A stretch of DNA of 64,000 nucleotides from a virus: positions 1 to 64,000 of IMG/VR virus record IMGVR_UViG_3300028572_000010. The stretch is one strand, 5' to 3'. Numbering within the stretch: position 1 is the stretch's first letter; each line of letters begins with the position of its first letter. Both the position numbers and the translations under genes were made by a program. The notes under the pieces were generated by a model. The model ran no database searches and was not told the DNA's origin. It saw nothing but the letters and a program-made list of their open reading frames with translations. This document shows, in pieces, positions 1 to 8,753 of this stretch.

Positions 1-1151
1 TCAAGCCAGGAATGTCCCCAAAGATCAAGTTGGGTTATAGTAGGTGGTGGTGGACCGTAAGATATATTACCACTTCCATCATTCTGAAATACCCCTGGAG
101 TATTGGCTACTGATGTTAAATTATCAGCTAAGTTAATGACTTTTCCTGTTGATACCGTACTACCAAAATATTGAGTATTCCAGGTACCAGCTGAAGTTCC
201 ATTACTAGTTAATACTAACTCTAAAAATGCTCCAGCTCCTACAATCCATAAAGTAGTTCCACCATTCATATTTACAGTAACAGCTCCAGTTGAACTATTA
301 TCAATAAAGAATGACGCCCCATTAGAAAGTGTAGTGGCATTAGGTAGTACACAAATCTGAGTTAATGTACCAGTAAAAATTATATAATTAGTAGCTGATC
401 CACTTAATGTAGTTGTACTTCCAGCTGTAGCTACTGAAGAAAACCCTAACACACCATAAGATGCTGTCGTTTGATAAGGTCCACCAGGCAAATCACCAGA
501 CGCTGCAATACTAGGAACACCAGTACCAGTAGTGTTTTTAAGTATACCGGTAGCAAGACCTGCTAATGAAGTACCGTTAATCTTTGCTACTGTAGGACCT
601 GGATAACTACCTGATAAATCACCAGAAGCAGAGGCAGTAGCACCTAAATATGGCCCACCAGGCAAATCACCAGACGCTGCAATACTAGGAACACCAGTAC
701 CAGTAGTATTCTTTAATAACCCTGTAGCTAATCCTGCTAAAGAAGTGCCGTTAATCTTTGCTACTGTAGGACCTGGATAACTACCTGATAAATCACCGCT
801 AGCAGAACCATTAGGAGGTAACGTAGTAGGAATTGCATTTTCAATATCTGTAACTACCTTTTTAGTAACAGTATTGGCTATTTGGTATCCTACAGCAATA
901 GATACAGCAGATGTTCCTTCTTGTGCTCTAGTTATAGTAAATGTATCAGTGGCAACTGCAGTAACCCTAATAATCTCAGCATTAACTGTAGTAGGTATAA
1001 CACCTGAAGGCCAGACAGTGCAATTAAATGGGGGAGTAGGAAATAATGCACCCTGACCAGTAGTTACAGTTAGTGAAGTACCAGAAGTAGGTGGTGATGG
1101 AGCAGTGGCTACTTGTGATATTGCTAGATTTGAATGGGCATCAAAAGCCAT
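1..1151 (-). CDS. tail fibre-like protein, 3' end outside window
   Basis: The reading frame opens with ATG at 1151 and stays open to base 1, giving at least 383 residues with the C-terminus cut off. Composition is Thr, Ser, Gly, Ala and Asn rich with no long charged helix, typical of phage fibres. After an N-terminal region of about 115 residues come two copies of a 58-residue Gly/Pro-rich repeat, each containing GDLSGSYPGPTVAKING. A beta-rich region follows. The last visible residues, LDLWGHSWL, resemble the first block of SGNH hydrolases, so an esterase or glycan-deacetylating domain could follow outside the window; this is a guess. It is the last gene of the minus-strand fibre cluster. Confidence 0.75.
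   Translation of the reverse strand, partial: MAFDAHSNLAISQVATAPSPPTSGTSLTVTTGQGALFPTPPFNCTVWPSGVIPTTVNAEIIRVTAVATDTFTITRAQEGTSAVSIAVGYQIANTVTKKVVTDIENAIPTTLPPNGSASGDLSGSYPGPTVAKINGTSLAGLATGLLKNTTGTGVPSIAASGDLPGGPYLGATASASGDLSGSYPGPTVAKINGTSLAGLATGILKNTTGTGVPSIAASGDLPGGPYQTTASYGVLGFSSVATAGSTTTLSGSATNYIIFTGTLTQICVLPNATTLSNGASFFIDNSSTGAVTVNMNGGTTLWIVGAGAFLELVLTSNGTSAGTWNTQYFGSTVSTGKVINLADNLTSVANTPGVFQNDGSGNISYGPPPPTITQLDLWGHSWL
481..797 (-). repeat. 174-bp tandem repeat inside fibre gene
   Basis: Two in-frame copies start at 481 and 655 (period 174 bp, 58 codons). Long stretches are identical at the DNA level, for example the 47 bases from 486 and from 660, so the duplication is recent or kept alike by recombination. 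Confidence 0.85.
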
Positions 1152-1154
1152 ATA

Positions 1155-1748
1155 TTACATGCTAGTACTATATGATACTTGAATTGTATCACCAGGGTTA
1201 ACAATCTTATCACCACCTGAGAATAGACCAGCAGACCAAAGAGTACCTGAAGTATTAGCAATAGTGGACGAAGCACCAGAGCCAAAGATAATAAAACATC
1301 CTTTAACTGTACCACCAGTAGTGATAATAGGAAAACTTAGAGCTGCGGAAAGTGAAATCGAACCAGCAGAAGCAGCAGACCAGGCACAAGTTTTTCTAGG
1401 AGTAGTGTATAATGGATAATTAGTGCTGGAACCTGCTTCCTTCCAACCATTAGTACCATTAATTTGAGCAGCTGTATCACCAGCAGCTACGGTAGAATAA
1501 GATACTGAACTAATTAAACCCATATAAGGCCCAGTAACAGTATAAGCAGAGCCGTTTAAAAATGTATTAAAAGCCAGGTTTTTACCTTCAGTATTAACTA
1601 CATTATCTATAGTATCTTCCCAAATTAAATTATTATTAGAGTCTATACATCTAGCAGTATAAACACCATGAGCTTCACAAGTTTCAGTGTGTTGGGCTCC
1701 TCTTAAAACAGTACAAGAATTATAATCAATCGCATTAGATGTTTCCAT
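1155..1748 (-). CDS. putative minor tail or fibre protein
   Basis: 197 residues. The N-terminal third is compact and contains several Cys, with a motif around VYTARCIDSNNNLIWEDT, followed by the TxGKNLAFNTFLNG pattern seen in small phage tail proteins, then Ser/Thr/Gly-rich beta sequence. There is no signal peptide or membrane segment. It lies between two fibre genes on the same strand, three bases from the downstream one. A virion appendage role is inferred from context and composition; no enzymatic motif is visible. Confidence 0.6.
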   Translation of the reverse strand: METSNAIDYNSCTVLRGAQHTETCEAHGVYTARCIDSNNNLIWEDTIDNVVNTEGKNLAFNTFLNGSAYTVTGPYMGLISSVSYSTVAAGDTAAQINGTNGWKEAGSSTNYPLYTTPRKTCAWSAASAGSISLSAALSFPIITTGGTVKGCFIIFGSGASSTIANTSGTLWSAGLFSGGDKIVNPGDTIQVSYSTSM

Positions 1749-1790
1749 AATTCCAACTCTAACACAAACTTGATATACCAGTCAATTCAA

Positions 1791-4685
1791 TTAAGTTATT
1801 AGCGATATTAAAGCTGAAGTATCGGTAACAAATGCTGCACATATAGGAGATTGTACTACTTGACCTTGAGATACACTATTAGTAGAAGCAATAGCTAATG
1901 CTTGAACATCAACTCTTTCACTACATTGATATACTAAGGCATCACTTGTAAATATGGGCCAAAGAACTTGATTAGTTGTACCAGTATTATAAGTTGCAAA
2001 TGGACTAAATACACTACTTCTAATACATCCTAAAGTTACAGCTACGGTTCCAGCAGTACTAGCTATTCTATTAATAGATACACTATATATCCACCAACCA
2101 TAAGCTTTTCCTTTAGCTGGTGTATCAGTAGGACCTACTTGATGCCAACCTTGATCAAAGCTAGGAGAATTATAAGTATTATATTGCCACTGATCATAAG
2201 CTCCCCAAATAGTATTACCGCTAGTAAGTGTAGGGGGCATCATTCTAGGAATTGTCTCACTATACCAATAAACAGGGTATCTAGGAAGTGGTGGGATTCT
2301 ATGTTGGCCTGGTTGGAAAGCTTGATAACGAGAAGTAAATTTCCAGGTTATAGTATTATCAGTTACTGTACCTCCTAAAGTTCCAGGCCAGGCAGGTGCT
2401 GATGAATTACTAGTACCGGTATTTTGAGCAGTTTCAATATTACCGTTAGAATCTATTATAGTTTGTCCTGATTGAAATACTGTACTAGCTATCCAAGTAG
2501 TAGCCGGTGCAGTAAATACTTTAGAACAATGCCATACCACTCCATTATCAGTAGTAGATCCACCAAATGCCCCAGACCAAACTGGATGTGAACCGCCAGA
2601 TATACCACCTGTAAATACTGTTTGATAATTACCGTTAGAATCTATAATTGTAAATCCAGACGTAAAATATATAGAAGCAGCCCAACTAGGAGGCTCGGAT
2701 TGACTTTCTACTGGACTGAGTTGATTATATGAGTTAGATACTTGAGCATAAGCACCAAACATACCTGAACCGTTAGGAGCCAAATCACCTTGTAGCATTG
2801 GATTTACTGTAGCATTACCGGCTACTGCATATTTAGTTCTAGTTAAATTCCAAGGCATTGAAGTTAAACTAGGAATAGCTAAACTACTAATAGCAGGTGA
2901 CATTGAAGACCAAAATCCAGCCTTACTAGTACCAATACTCCAACCATTACCAAATATTTTTTCCGGATCATATGTAATAGCAGGAAATGTAGGGCCAGCT
3001 CCAGAATTCCAATTATTATTAGGTATATCCTGCACAAATAATAATCCTGGGCCGTGAGAAAGTCCATCACCAGGTAAGTTTATCTTTTTAATTGGCCATG
3101 CATTATCAATTCCATAAGCTGTAACTGCTGTACTATAACTAATACTGGCTGTGACAGGGCCAAATAATTTTCCATTGCCGCCGCTGCCATCATCTAGTGG
3201 GTTAGTGCCATTTGGGAAAAGGCGTGTATATGTGGTCTGTGTACCGGTTATAGGAACTGATGTGTCATCCGGTAATTGTGGTATGTCCACCTCAAGTTCA
3301 TACCGCCCCGGTGCTAGAGTCGCGCTCACCGCTATTGAAATTTCGACAATCCCAATACTACAAAATCCTGTATCAGCCACCAATGTAGAATAAGAAACTG
3401 AACCAGGAAATGCATTATAACCACCACTAGGAGATAGATTTACAGACCAAAGCGTATTAGGGTCAACTGTATCGGGTGTAATGGTTGTGGTTGGTCCAGG
3501 GTATGTTATCACAGCAGTCCCTCCACGCACATACTCCGCAGTTATATGGAAGGTCCCACTAACAAAGAGAGAATCAACACCACCAACCACAAAGGCTTGT
3601 CGTTGCTTTGTTGTTACTGGATAATAGTATGGTGATGGTGGAAACGTTGACAAAAGCATACTGCAAACGGCATTAGTTCTTAAACCTGCAGAAAAAGGTG
3701 CACCACTACCAGGGAAATTACTACTAATTGTAACTGTTGCTCCACCACCAGTATCTTCAAAATAAAACCAGGTACTTGCATAATTATCATTTGGTCCACC
3801 TACAGGCCAGGGTCCAGAAACACACAATAATGAAGGTGAAGTAACATTCATAAATGTAAAAGAATCATCCAAATCCTTCAACCCCCAAATAGCACTACGA
3901 AGTCTATTTAGTTCAGCTAGCCAAGTAGGTCTTTGAGGAACTATAAACAAACCACCAAAAGTTGCCCCACTACCGGTTCCACCACTAGCAGCTAAATATT
4001 GTGGAGTATTAGATAAGTATTGAAGAAATCCTATATAAGTAGTATTAGGTAATGTGAATGTTAATATCTTGCCACTACCATCAACACTTACAACATGTAC
4101 TGGAACTGGACTGCCACCAACTATCTTAGCTCCAGGCAAAGTTAAATTATCGCCAGCAGTATAACCAGTACCTCCAAAACAAAGATAAAAATCGGTAAAA
4201 TAACCATTACCAGGATTATAGTCTGGAAATGAATAATTTTGAGAAGGGCCTACTTGACTAACAGTAAAAGTAATAGTAGCTCCAGTACCAGAACCAGTTA
4301 CTGTATTAAGTGCGCCAGGAGTAGGGTCTGTATATGAAGGGAATGGAGGTGTGGTAGTCAGATCACCGGAAGGAGAAAAGGCAGAATTAGTATAAGTTAC
4401 CAATCCTATAATAGCTCCAGTAATATCTACTGAACCAACTTCAAAATATGTAGTATAGCCTGGGGAAACTACTATATCTCCAACAGCATAACCACTTCCT
4501 CTAGCAGTTAAAGCAAAAGCACCACAAATACGATAACCATATGGATTACTACTTAAGTCATAAAACATTGGATACACATAATAAAATGTACTCAAGTCAA
4601 AACTAGTAGATGAGACTGCATTAGCTTGAGTTGCTAATGCTTGTAAATCAGTTAATTTAAAGTTATTACCAGGAGCTACAGACAT
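1791..4685 (-). CDS. large fibre or baseplate-like protein with repeated beta modules
   Basis: 964 residues, rich in Gly, Ser, Thr, Pro, Tyr and Trp and almost free of Lys-rich helices. The N-terminal 250 residues contain repeated Gly-rich turns. Around residues 660-760 two related modules occur with the pattern SGxTIIDSNGN...G...W...TDN...W, the same module found once in the gene just upstream. Such modules are common in phage fibres and resemble carbohydrate-binding domains. The start is three bases after the stop of the upstream gene, indicating a shared transcript. The region 3150-3390 is richer in GC than the rest, perhaps an exchanged domain. Confidence 0.65.
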   Translation of the reverse strand: MSVAPGNNFKLTDLQALATQANAVSSTSFDLSTFYYVYPMFYDLSSNPYGYRICGAFALTARGSGYAVGDIVVSPGYTTYFEVGSVDITGAIIGLVTYTNSAFSPSGDLTTTPPFPSYTDPTPGALNTVTGSGTGATITFTVSQVGPSQNYSFPDYNPGNGYFTDFYLCFGGTGYTAGDNLTLPGAKIVGGSPVPVHVVSVDGSGKILTFTLPNTTYIGFLQYLSNTPQYLAASGGTGSGATFGGLFIVPQRPTWLAELNRLRSAIWGLKDLDDSFTFMNVTSPSLLCVSGPWPVGGPNDNYASTWFYFEDTGGGATVTISSNFPGSGAPFSAGLRTNAVCSMLLSTFPPSPYYYPVTTKQRQAFVVGGVDSLFVSGTFHITAEYVRGGTAVITYPGPTTTITPDTVDPNTLWSVNLSPSGGYNAFPGSVSYSTLVADTGFCSIGIVEISIAVSATLAPGRYELEVDIPQLPDDTSVPITGTQTTYTRLFPNGTNPLDDGSGGNGKLFGPVTASISYSTAVTAYGIDNAWPIKKINLPGDGLSHGPGLLFVQDIPNNNWNSGAGPTFPAITYDPEKIFGNGWSIGTSKAGFWSSMSPAISSLAIPSLTSMPWNLTRTKYAVAGNATVNPMLQGDLAPNGSGMFGAYAQVSNSYNQLSPVESQSEPPSWAASIYFTSGFTIIDSNGNYQTVFTGGISGGSHPVWSGAFGGSTTDNGVVWHCSKVFTAPATTWIASTVFQSGQTIIDSNGNIETAQNTGTSNSSAPAWPGTLGGTVTDNTITWKFTSRYQAFQPGQHRIPPLPRYPVYWYSETIPRMMPPTLTSGNTIWGAYDQWQYNTYNSPSFDQGWHQVGPTDTPAKGKAYGWWIYSVSINRIASTAGTVAVTLGCIRSSVFSPFATYNTGTTNQVLWPIFTSDALVYQCSERVDVQALAIASTNSVSQGQVVQSPICAAFVTDTSALISLIT

Positions 4686-4688
4686 AAT

Positions 4689-6509
4689 TTATAACCAGGT
4701 AGCATAAGAACAGGCTTGAAACCAGCCAGTACCAGTATCAGGACTATTAGTATTAGAATTTATTAAACATATATACATACCAGACGAAGTACCTGCCCCT
4801 AATACTGCAACATCATTAAGATTATAAGTAGATAATGCACTCCAAACTCCTCGATAATTAAGCCCGGAACCAGCTGGACTTATTGTAATTGTAGCACTGG
4901 AAGTAGTACCACTTAAAGTACCACCTACAAAAGTAAGCATCTGTGCCCCATTTAATGTAGTAGTGCCATCAGTTAACTTAGTTCCAGTTACGGTAGCTGC
5001 CCCACTAGTACCTCCAACTGTCATTCCATTAAAAGTAATATTAGATACATTACTTAAACTTGTAGTACCATCAGTTATTCCTAAACTTGAAGCACTGCTA
5101 AATGAAAATGAACCAGAAGGAGTTATACCACAAGTAGTAGGAGTTACAGTTAAATAGCTGCTAGTAGTAGGAGAACCACTAGAAATAGATAATGTAGTAG
5201 TTCCACCTGAAGTAGAAGAATTTAAATACCAATTAACAAAATTACCAGGAGCACAACCAGGAACTATTAGATTACCTAGATTTGATAATCCTAAACAAGC
5301 TGAGGGGGTTATTTGAAAAGGTGTATTTCCTCCACCAGTCTGACTAACTGTATTTCCTAATACATCCTTTACACTAGTTACTGAAACTGCGTTTGCTGTA
5401 TAACCTGAAGCACATTTTAAAGCCGGGAAACTTATATTAGTAATACCAAAATTTAAATTACAAGAACTAATAGATAACGCAATAGTTGGATCACCTACTG
5501 GAGCACTATAACCTATATCACCAGGGAATAAAAAGGTAGCTGTCCCACTACCTCCTACACTTAAACCTGATGGACAAACAATACCTAATTCAAGATTACC
5601 TAACAATACTGAACCGCAATCTTTGGTAGTAGGGGGAATTCCATGTATTAATCTATAATAATCATACTGACTTAAAACATCAACATAAGCATAGTTACTT
5701 ATTGATGCTTGAGACATGGTCCAGGTAACATTATGATCTACAGTAGTACCAGATATAGCCCAGGTAGGAGCAGTTACACCGGATGTACCATCACCAGTAA
5801 TAGCAGTGACTGTTTGTAGATTTCCATTAGTATCAATTATGCTCTGTCCTATAGAATAAACCCTTGAATATAAATATGTTATTACTGGTGGTAGAGCTGT
5901 ACTATTATTTAGATTTACCGTTACATTGCTCTGAAATGAAATACCAGCTGCGCAATTAGGGGTTGGTAGATTTATTATAGTATCAATATTCCAGGTACAA
6001 GGCTGGGTTATATCTCCACTAATTCTAGTAGTGCTTAATGAAAAATCATCTGCAATTGGAGAACCATCACCAACCATCTTAAACTGTAAAACTCCACTAA
6101 ATAAAGGACCAGTAGGATAGCAAGGTATAATTAGTGTAGGTGGGATGTCTAAATTAAAATGACAAACATCAACTCCTGGAGTTATACCTACAGTAATAGA
6201 AGTATAAGGAATCATTCCAGAAGTATTTAATATCCCTATAGCTTGAGTATTAGGAGTAAATGAAATACCTGAAGGGCAATTCTCAGGTAATGGAAAGGGT
6301 TCTGGTACTAATGGAAATTGTACGAATAAAGGTACACAAGCTTTTACATTAGATGGTGGTGTGACTGCTCCGATAGTAGGAGGTGTGAGCAATGCTGGTA
6401 AAGTACATCCAGAACTAGGAATACTACTAGACGGTTGTGGTATATACTGTGCTTGATGATTAGTAGAATTAGTTACCTCAATCAAGCTATCTATGAAACT
6501 ATTACTCAT
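4689..6509 (-). CDS. fibre-like protein with C-terminal chitin-binding-like module
   Basis: 606 residues, Gly/Thr/Ser/Pro rich. Around residues 210-270 it carries the IIDTNGNLQTV...TVDHNVTW module shared with the following gene. The C-terminal 50 residues (RGVWSALSTYNLNDVAVLG ... GWFQAC) match the pattern of CBM5/12-type carbohydrate-binding modules: W, TY, DV and a closing W. The middle has repeats of the form CxxGxxF. A role in receptor recognition is inferred. The start codon overlaps the stop of the upstream membrane protein gene. Confidence 0.6.
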   Translation of the reverse strand: MSNSFIDSLIEVTNSTNHQAQYIPQPSSSIPSSGCTLPALLTPPTIGAVTPPSNVKACVPLFVQFPLVPEPFPLPENCPSGISFTPNTQAIGILNTSGMIPYTSITVGITPGVDVCHFNLDIPPTLIIPCYPTGPLFSGVLQFKMVGDGSPIADDFSLSTTRISGDITQPCTWNIDTIINLPTPNCAAGISFQSNVTVNLNNSTALPPVITYLYSRVYSIGQSIIDTNGNLQTVTAITGDGTSGVTAPTWAISGTTVDHNVTWTMSQASISNYAYVDVLSQYDYYRLIHGIPPTTKDCGSVLLGNLELGIVCPSGLSVGGSGTATFLFPGDIGYSAPVGDPTIALSISSCNLNFGITNISFPALKCASGYTANAVSVTSVKDVLGNTVSQTGGGNTPFQITPSACLGLSNLGNLIVPGCAPGNFVNWYLNSSTSGGTTTLSISSGSPTTSSYLTVTPTTCGITPSGSFSFSSASSLGITDGTTSLSNVSNITFNGMTVGGTSGAATVTGTKLTDGTTTLNGAQMLTFVGGTLSGTTSSATITISPAGSGLNYRGVWSALSTYNLNDVAVLGAGTSSGMYICLINSNTNSPDTGTGWFQACSYATWL

Positions 6510-6886
6510 TTATTCATTAGTTTAACCAAAATATAGTACATTAGCAAACTAAAGTAAGCTGCTATAAATATACTTACAGGAATAAATATTAAAGGAAAAT
6601 CTATAAATACGATAATAGGAATATGTAATAGTATAGATAACCAGACTACTATACATTTGGGACAACTAATAATTTTTACAAGGAAGTTAGACCGATTAGC
6701 AGCTAAATATTCTAGATAAGACAAACTAGGGTCATCTACAGTAATATTATTGTATTCTTCTATATAAAAGAACTTAGTCAATCTTAGTAAATTCATATAT
6801 TCAACAAAAGTATTATTAAACCATATAACTAAAAACATGGCTATACTTGCACTTAATAATAGGTATGAAATTAAAATATCAATCAT
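6506..6886 (-). CDS. small membrane protein with CPKC motif
   Basis: 126 residues with an N-terminal hydrophobic segment (about residues 4-24) and a C-terminal hydrophobic region (about 82-122) that can form two more helices. Between them lies SCPKCIVVWL, a CxxC placed just before a membrane helix. This CPxC-W arrangement occurs in small phage and bacterial membrane proteins of unknown function. It overlaps the next fibre gene by four bases, so it is probably co-expressed with the tail genes. Confidence 0.6.
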   Translation of the reverse strand: MIDILISYLLLSASIAMFLVIWFNNTFVEYMNLLRLTKFFYIEEYNNITVDDPSLSYLEYLAANRSNFLVKIISCPKCIVVWLSILLHIPIIVFIDFPLIFIPVSIFIAAYFSLLMYYILVKLMNK

Positions 6887-6895
6887 ATAAATAAA

Positions 6896-6930
6896 ATGAG
6901 GCTAAACTACATTAAATAGCCTAGCCTCAT
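6896..6930 (-). terminator. hairpin after the 64-residue gene
   Basis: Inverted repeat ATGAGGCTA / TAGCCTCAT with a 17-base loop, followed on the minus strand by a T-rich run. It lies between the gene ending at 6946 and the gene starting at 6886. Confidence 0.6.
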
Positions 6931-6945
6931 ATTACTTCAATCTAT

Positions 6946-7140
6946 TTAATCGTCAATACTCTTTTGAGCATTCTTTACAACTTCTGCTTCTTCATTCAGA
7001 ATATCCTTAATTTCAGATTTAATCCGTTTAATATTTTCTGAATGCATCTTACTAGTAGCTTTCTTTTCTTCCTCTGCTTCCAACTGTTCTATATAAAGGT
7101 TGTATATTCTAGTCTTGGTGTCATTTAGCGTTATAGCCAT
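6946..7140 (-). CDS. small coiled-coil protein
   Basis: 64 residues, almost wholly charged helix (Glu/Lys rich, LEAEEEKKATSKMHSENIKR). No membrane segment. It lies four bases after the next minus-strand gene and ahead of a hairpin. Function is not recognised; a small structural or chaperone role among the tail genes is possible. Confidence 0.55.
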   Translation of the reverse strand: MAITLNDTKTRIYNLYIEQLEAEEEKKATSKMHSENIKRIKSEIKDILNEEAEVVKNAQKSIDD

Positions 7141-7143
7141 AAT

Positions 7144-7398
7144 TTATTTAGTCTCTTCTTTAGGTGTGTCTACCGTCTTACTTAGTATATCTTGTATCAA
7201 TTGTTTCTGTCCTACTATAATCAACTGCATTCTCTTCCATTCATTCAATTTATTTGTAGCATCATCTATATTAGATTGTAAACTAGTTAAACTAGTATCT
7301 GCTTGTGCCAAATAACCCTGCAATAACTTAACTATCTGCTCAGTCGACATCTTAAAATTAGGTATCACTGGTGTGTCTAACGTAGCTTGTTCATTCAT
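7144..7398 (-). CDS. small helical protein
   Basis: 84 residues with the start at 7398 (MNEQATLDTP). A longer frame upstream would read through the terminator hairpin and is less likely. The sequence is mostly amphipathic helix (STEQIVKLLQGYLAQADTSL) with a charged tail. No known domain recognised. It lies directly downstream of a terminator and a possible promoter. Confidence 0.6.
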   Translation of the reverse strand: MNEQATLDTPVIPNFKMSTEQIVKLLQGYLAQADTSLTSLQSNIDDATNKLNEWKRMQLIIVGQKQLIQDILSKTVDTPKEETK

Positions 7399-7402
7399 GT
7401 TT

Positions 7403-7434
7403 AGTATCATTTCAAAATAGAGGAAAGTTGTCAA
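7403..7434 (-). promoter_or_regulatory. possible sigma70 promoter for the 84-residue gene
   Basis: On the minus strand TTGACA (7434-7429) precedes an AT-rich region containing GATACT just before ATG at 7398. The -10 match and spacing are imperfect. The position right after a terminator supports a promoter. Confidence 0.4.
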
Positions 7435-7466
7435 ATAAAAAAGCAACCTAAGTAAATAGGTTGCTT
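7434..7466 (-). terminator. intrinsic terminator after the 377-residue fibre gene
   Basis: Perfect 10-bp stem AAGCAACCTA / TAGGTTGCTT with a 6-base loop, followed on the minus strand by TTTTTTATTT. It lies 20 bases after the stop at 7486. Confidence 0.85.
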
Positions 7467-7485
7467 TGTGATAAGATTAAATAGC

Positions 7486-8619
7486 TTACTGAGGTTGCAA
7501 GATAACAGTACCAGTCAACCCAGCCAAACCTGTGACAGTACCAGTAAATCTAAGGGCCAAAGCCTGTCCAGTAGTTATTTGAGTATTAGCAATAGTGGCA
7601 TTCAAAGTACCAATTTGTACAATACCCGGACTTGCAGTGAGTGGGATGGTAGCAGTAAACACATTAGTACCATAAGCTGGCACACCAATAAACAAGGTGC
7701 TATATGACCAAGTTGTAGCAGCTGCATTAAAAGCAGCATTGGCGGTTAGAGTAAGAGATGTAGTACTATTAACGGAAGCAATCACACCAAGAGTTCTACC
7801 ATATTGATCATACAAGTTACTACCAACTGTAACAGAACTAGCAAAACCAGCAGCAGTAACAGTCACAGCAGAAGTTGCAGTAGACGCAGTAAGGTTACCA
7901 GTACCAGTAAGATAAGGGCCGTAATTCCAGGCAGAACCAGTCAATACCTGAGTACCACCACCCCATGCATTAGAAGCAGCCACAGCCAATGTAAGAGAGG
8001 TTGTGCTACCTACAGCTGAGACTGTACCAATATAAGTACCTGAAGGACTGAAAATTGCGGAACCAATTAGTGCAGAAGTAAATGTAGTACTAACACCATT
8101 AACAGTAGCAGAAGAGTTAGTAGTAGTAATAGTACCAGCACCAGCTAATATACCTTGAGAGAAAGGACATACACCTAACTGAAGTGCACAAGAAGAGCCA
8201 CCAGGAGTAGTATATACAAATGAACCACTCAATACGTTATAAGGACGGTCAGCTACATAAACATATTGATCAATAGCATTAGCGGCGAGGGGGACATTGA
8301 TATCTAGTGGATTGTTACCAACTGGAGTCCACTGCGTGCCTGTATTAATGTAAGCCTGACCAGTTTCACGGAGTCTACTAATACCACTTGTATCAGTATA
8401 AGTGAAATAATACCCAGATGGATTTAAACAAAATCTGATACCACCAGCAAAAAATCCAGCTGCTGTGGCTTGAGCACCAGCAAAGCCAGTACCACCAGGG
8501 TTATTTTGTTGTGAACCAGGAGTCAAAACTCCAGGCAATGTACCAGGCTTAGGGTTAGCATTACCAGAAGTTGGAGCTAAAACTGCTGATGTCCTTCTAA
8601 TACTAGAGGCGTCTGACAT
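7486..8619 (-). CDS. fibre-like virion protein with two Ig-like repeats
   Basis: 377 residues with low charge, Ala/Gly/Thr/Ser rich. Two related segments of about 65 residues (around 160-225 and 230-295) share the pattern VTSxxFxSxxxVGSxxxxxxGxxxGxxxSVxSTTSLTL, a common phage fibre or decoration repeat. The N-terminus is disordered (Pro/Gly rich). A promoter lies upstream and a strong terminator downstream, so it is its own transcription unit, which suggests high expression, for example a decoration or fibre protein. The exact role is not shown. Confidence 0.6.
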   Translation of the reverse strand: MSDASSIRRTSAVLAPTSGNANPKPGTLPGVLTPGSQQNNPGGTGFAGAQATAAGFFAGGIRFCLNPSGYYFTYTDTSGISRLRETGQAYINTGTQWTPVGNNPLDINVPLAANAIDQYVYVADRPYNVLSGSFVYTTPGGSSCALQLGVCPFSQGILAGAGTITTTNSSATVNGVSTTFTSALIGSAIFSPSGTYIGTVSAVGSTTSLTLAVAASNAWGGGTQVLTGSAWNYGPYLTGTGNLTASTATSAVTVTAAGFASSVTVGSNLYDQYGRTLGVIASVNSTTSLTLTANAAFNAAATTWSYSTLFIGVPAYGTNVFTATIPLTASPGIVQIGTLNATIANTQITTGQALALRFTGTVTGLAGLTGTVILQPQ

Positions 8620-8669
8620 AGATTGTATAATTAGTTAAAATAAACATAATTGTTTATTCGTATATTTCT

Positions 8670-8698
8670 ATATTAACTATTATTATAAGTTTAGTCAA
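8670..8698 (-). promoter_or_regulatory. sigma70-like promoter for the 377-residue gene
   Basis: On the minus strand TTGACT (8698-8693), a 17-base spacer, then TAATAT (8675-8670). The start codon lies 50 bases downstream at 8619. Confidence 0.65.
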
Positions 8699-8718
8699 CA
8701 GATATATGCGCTATAATA

Positions 8719-8747
8719 TTGACAGCGTGGTAGCTAATGTGTACTGT
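8719..8747 (+). promoter_or_regulatory. leaderless-type promoter of homing endonuclease
   Basis: TTGACA (8719-8724), 17-base spacer, TACTGT (8742-8747), then exactly 6 bases to ATG at 8754. The geometry is identical to the element in front of 34591. Confidence 0.7.
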
Positions 8748-8753
8748 CATTAT

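Noticed and set aside
2139-3393. Plus-strand open frames inside the fibre genes
   Set aside because: They lie opposite strong, repeat-rich minus-strand frames and have no promoter, start context or recognisable motif.
8706-8753. Start of the homing endonuclease at 8706
   Set aside because: The extra codons span the TTGACA-N17-TACTGT promoter; the start at 8754 fits the leaderless pattern.
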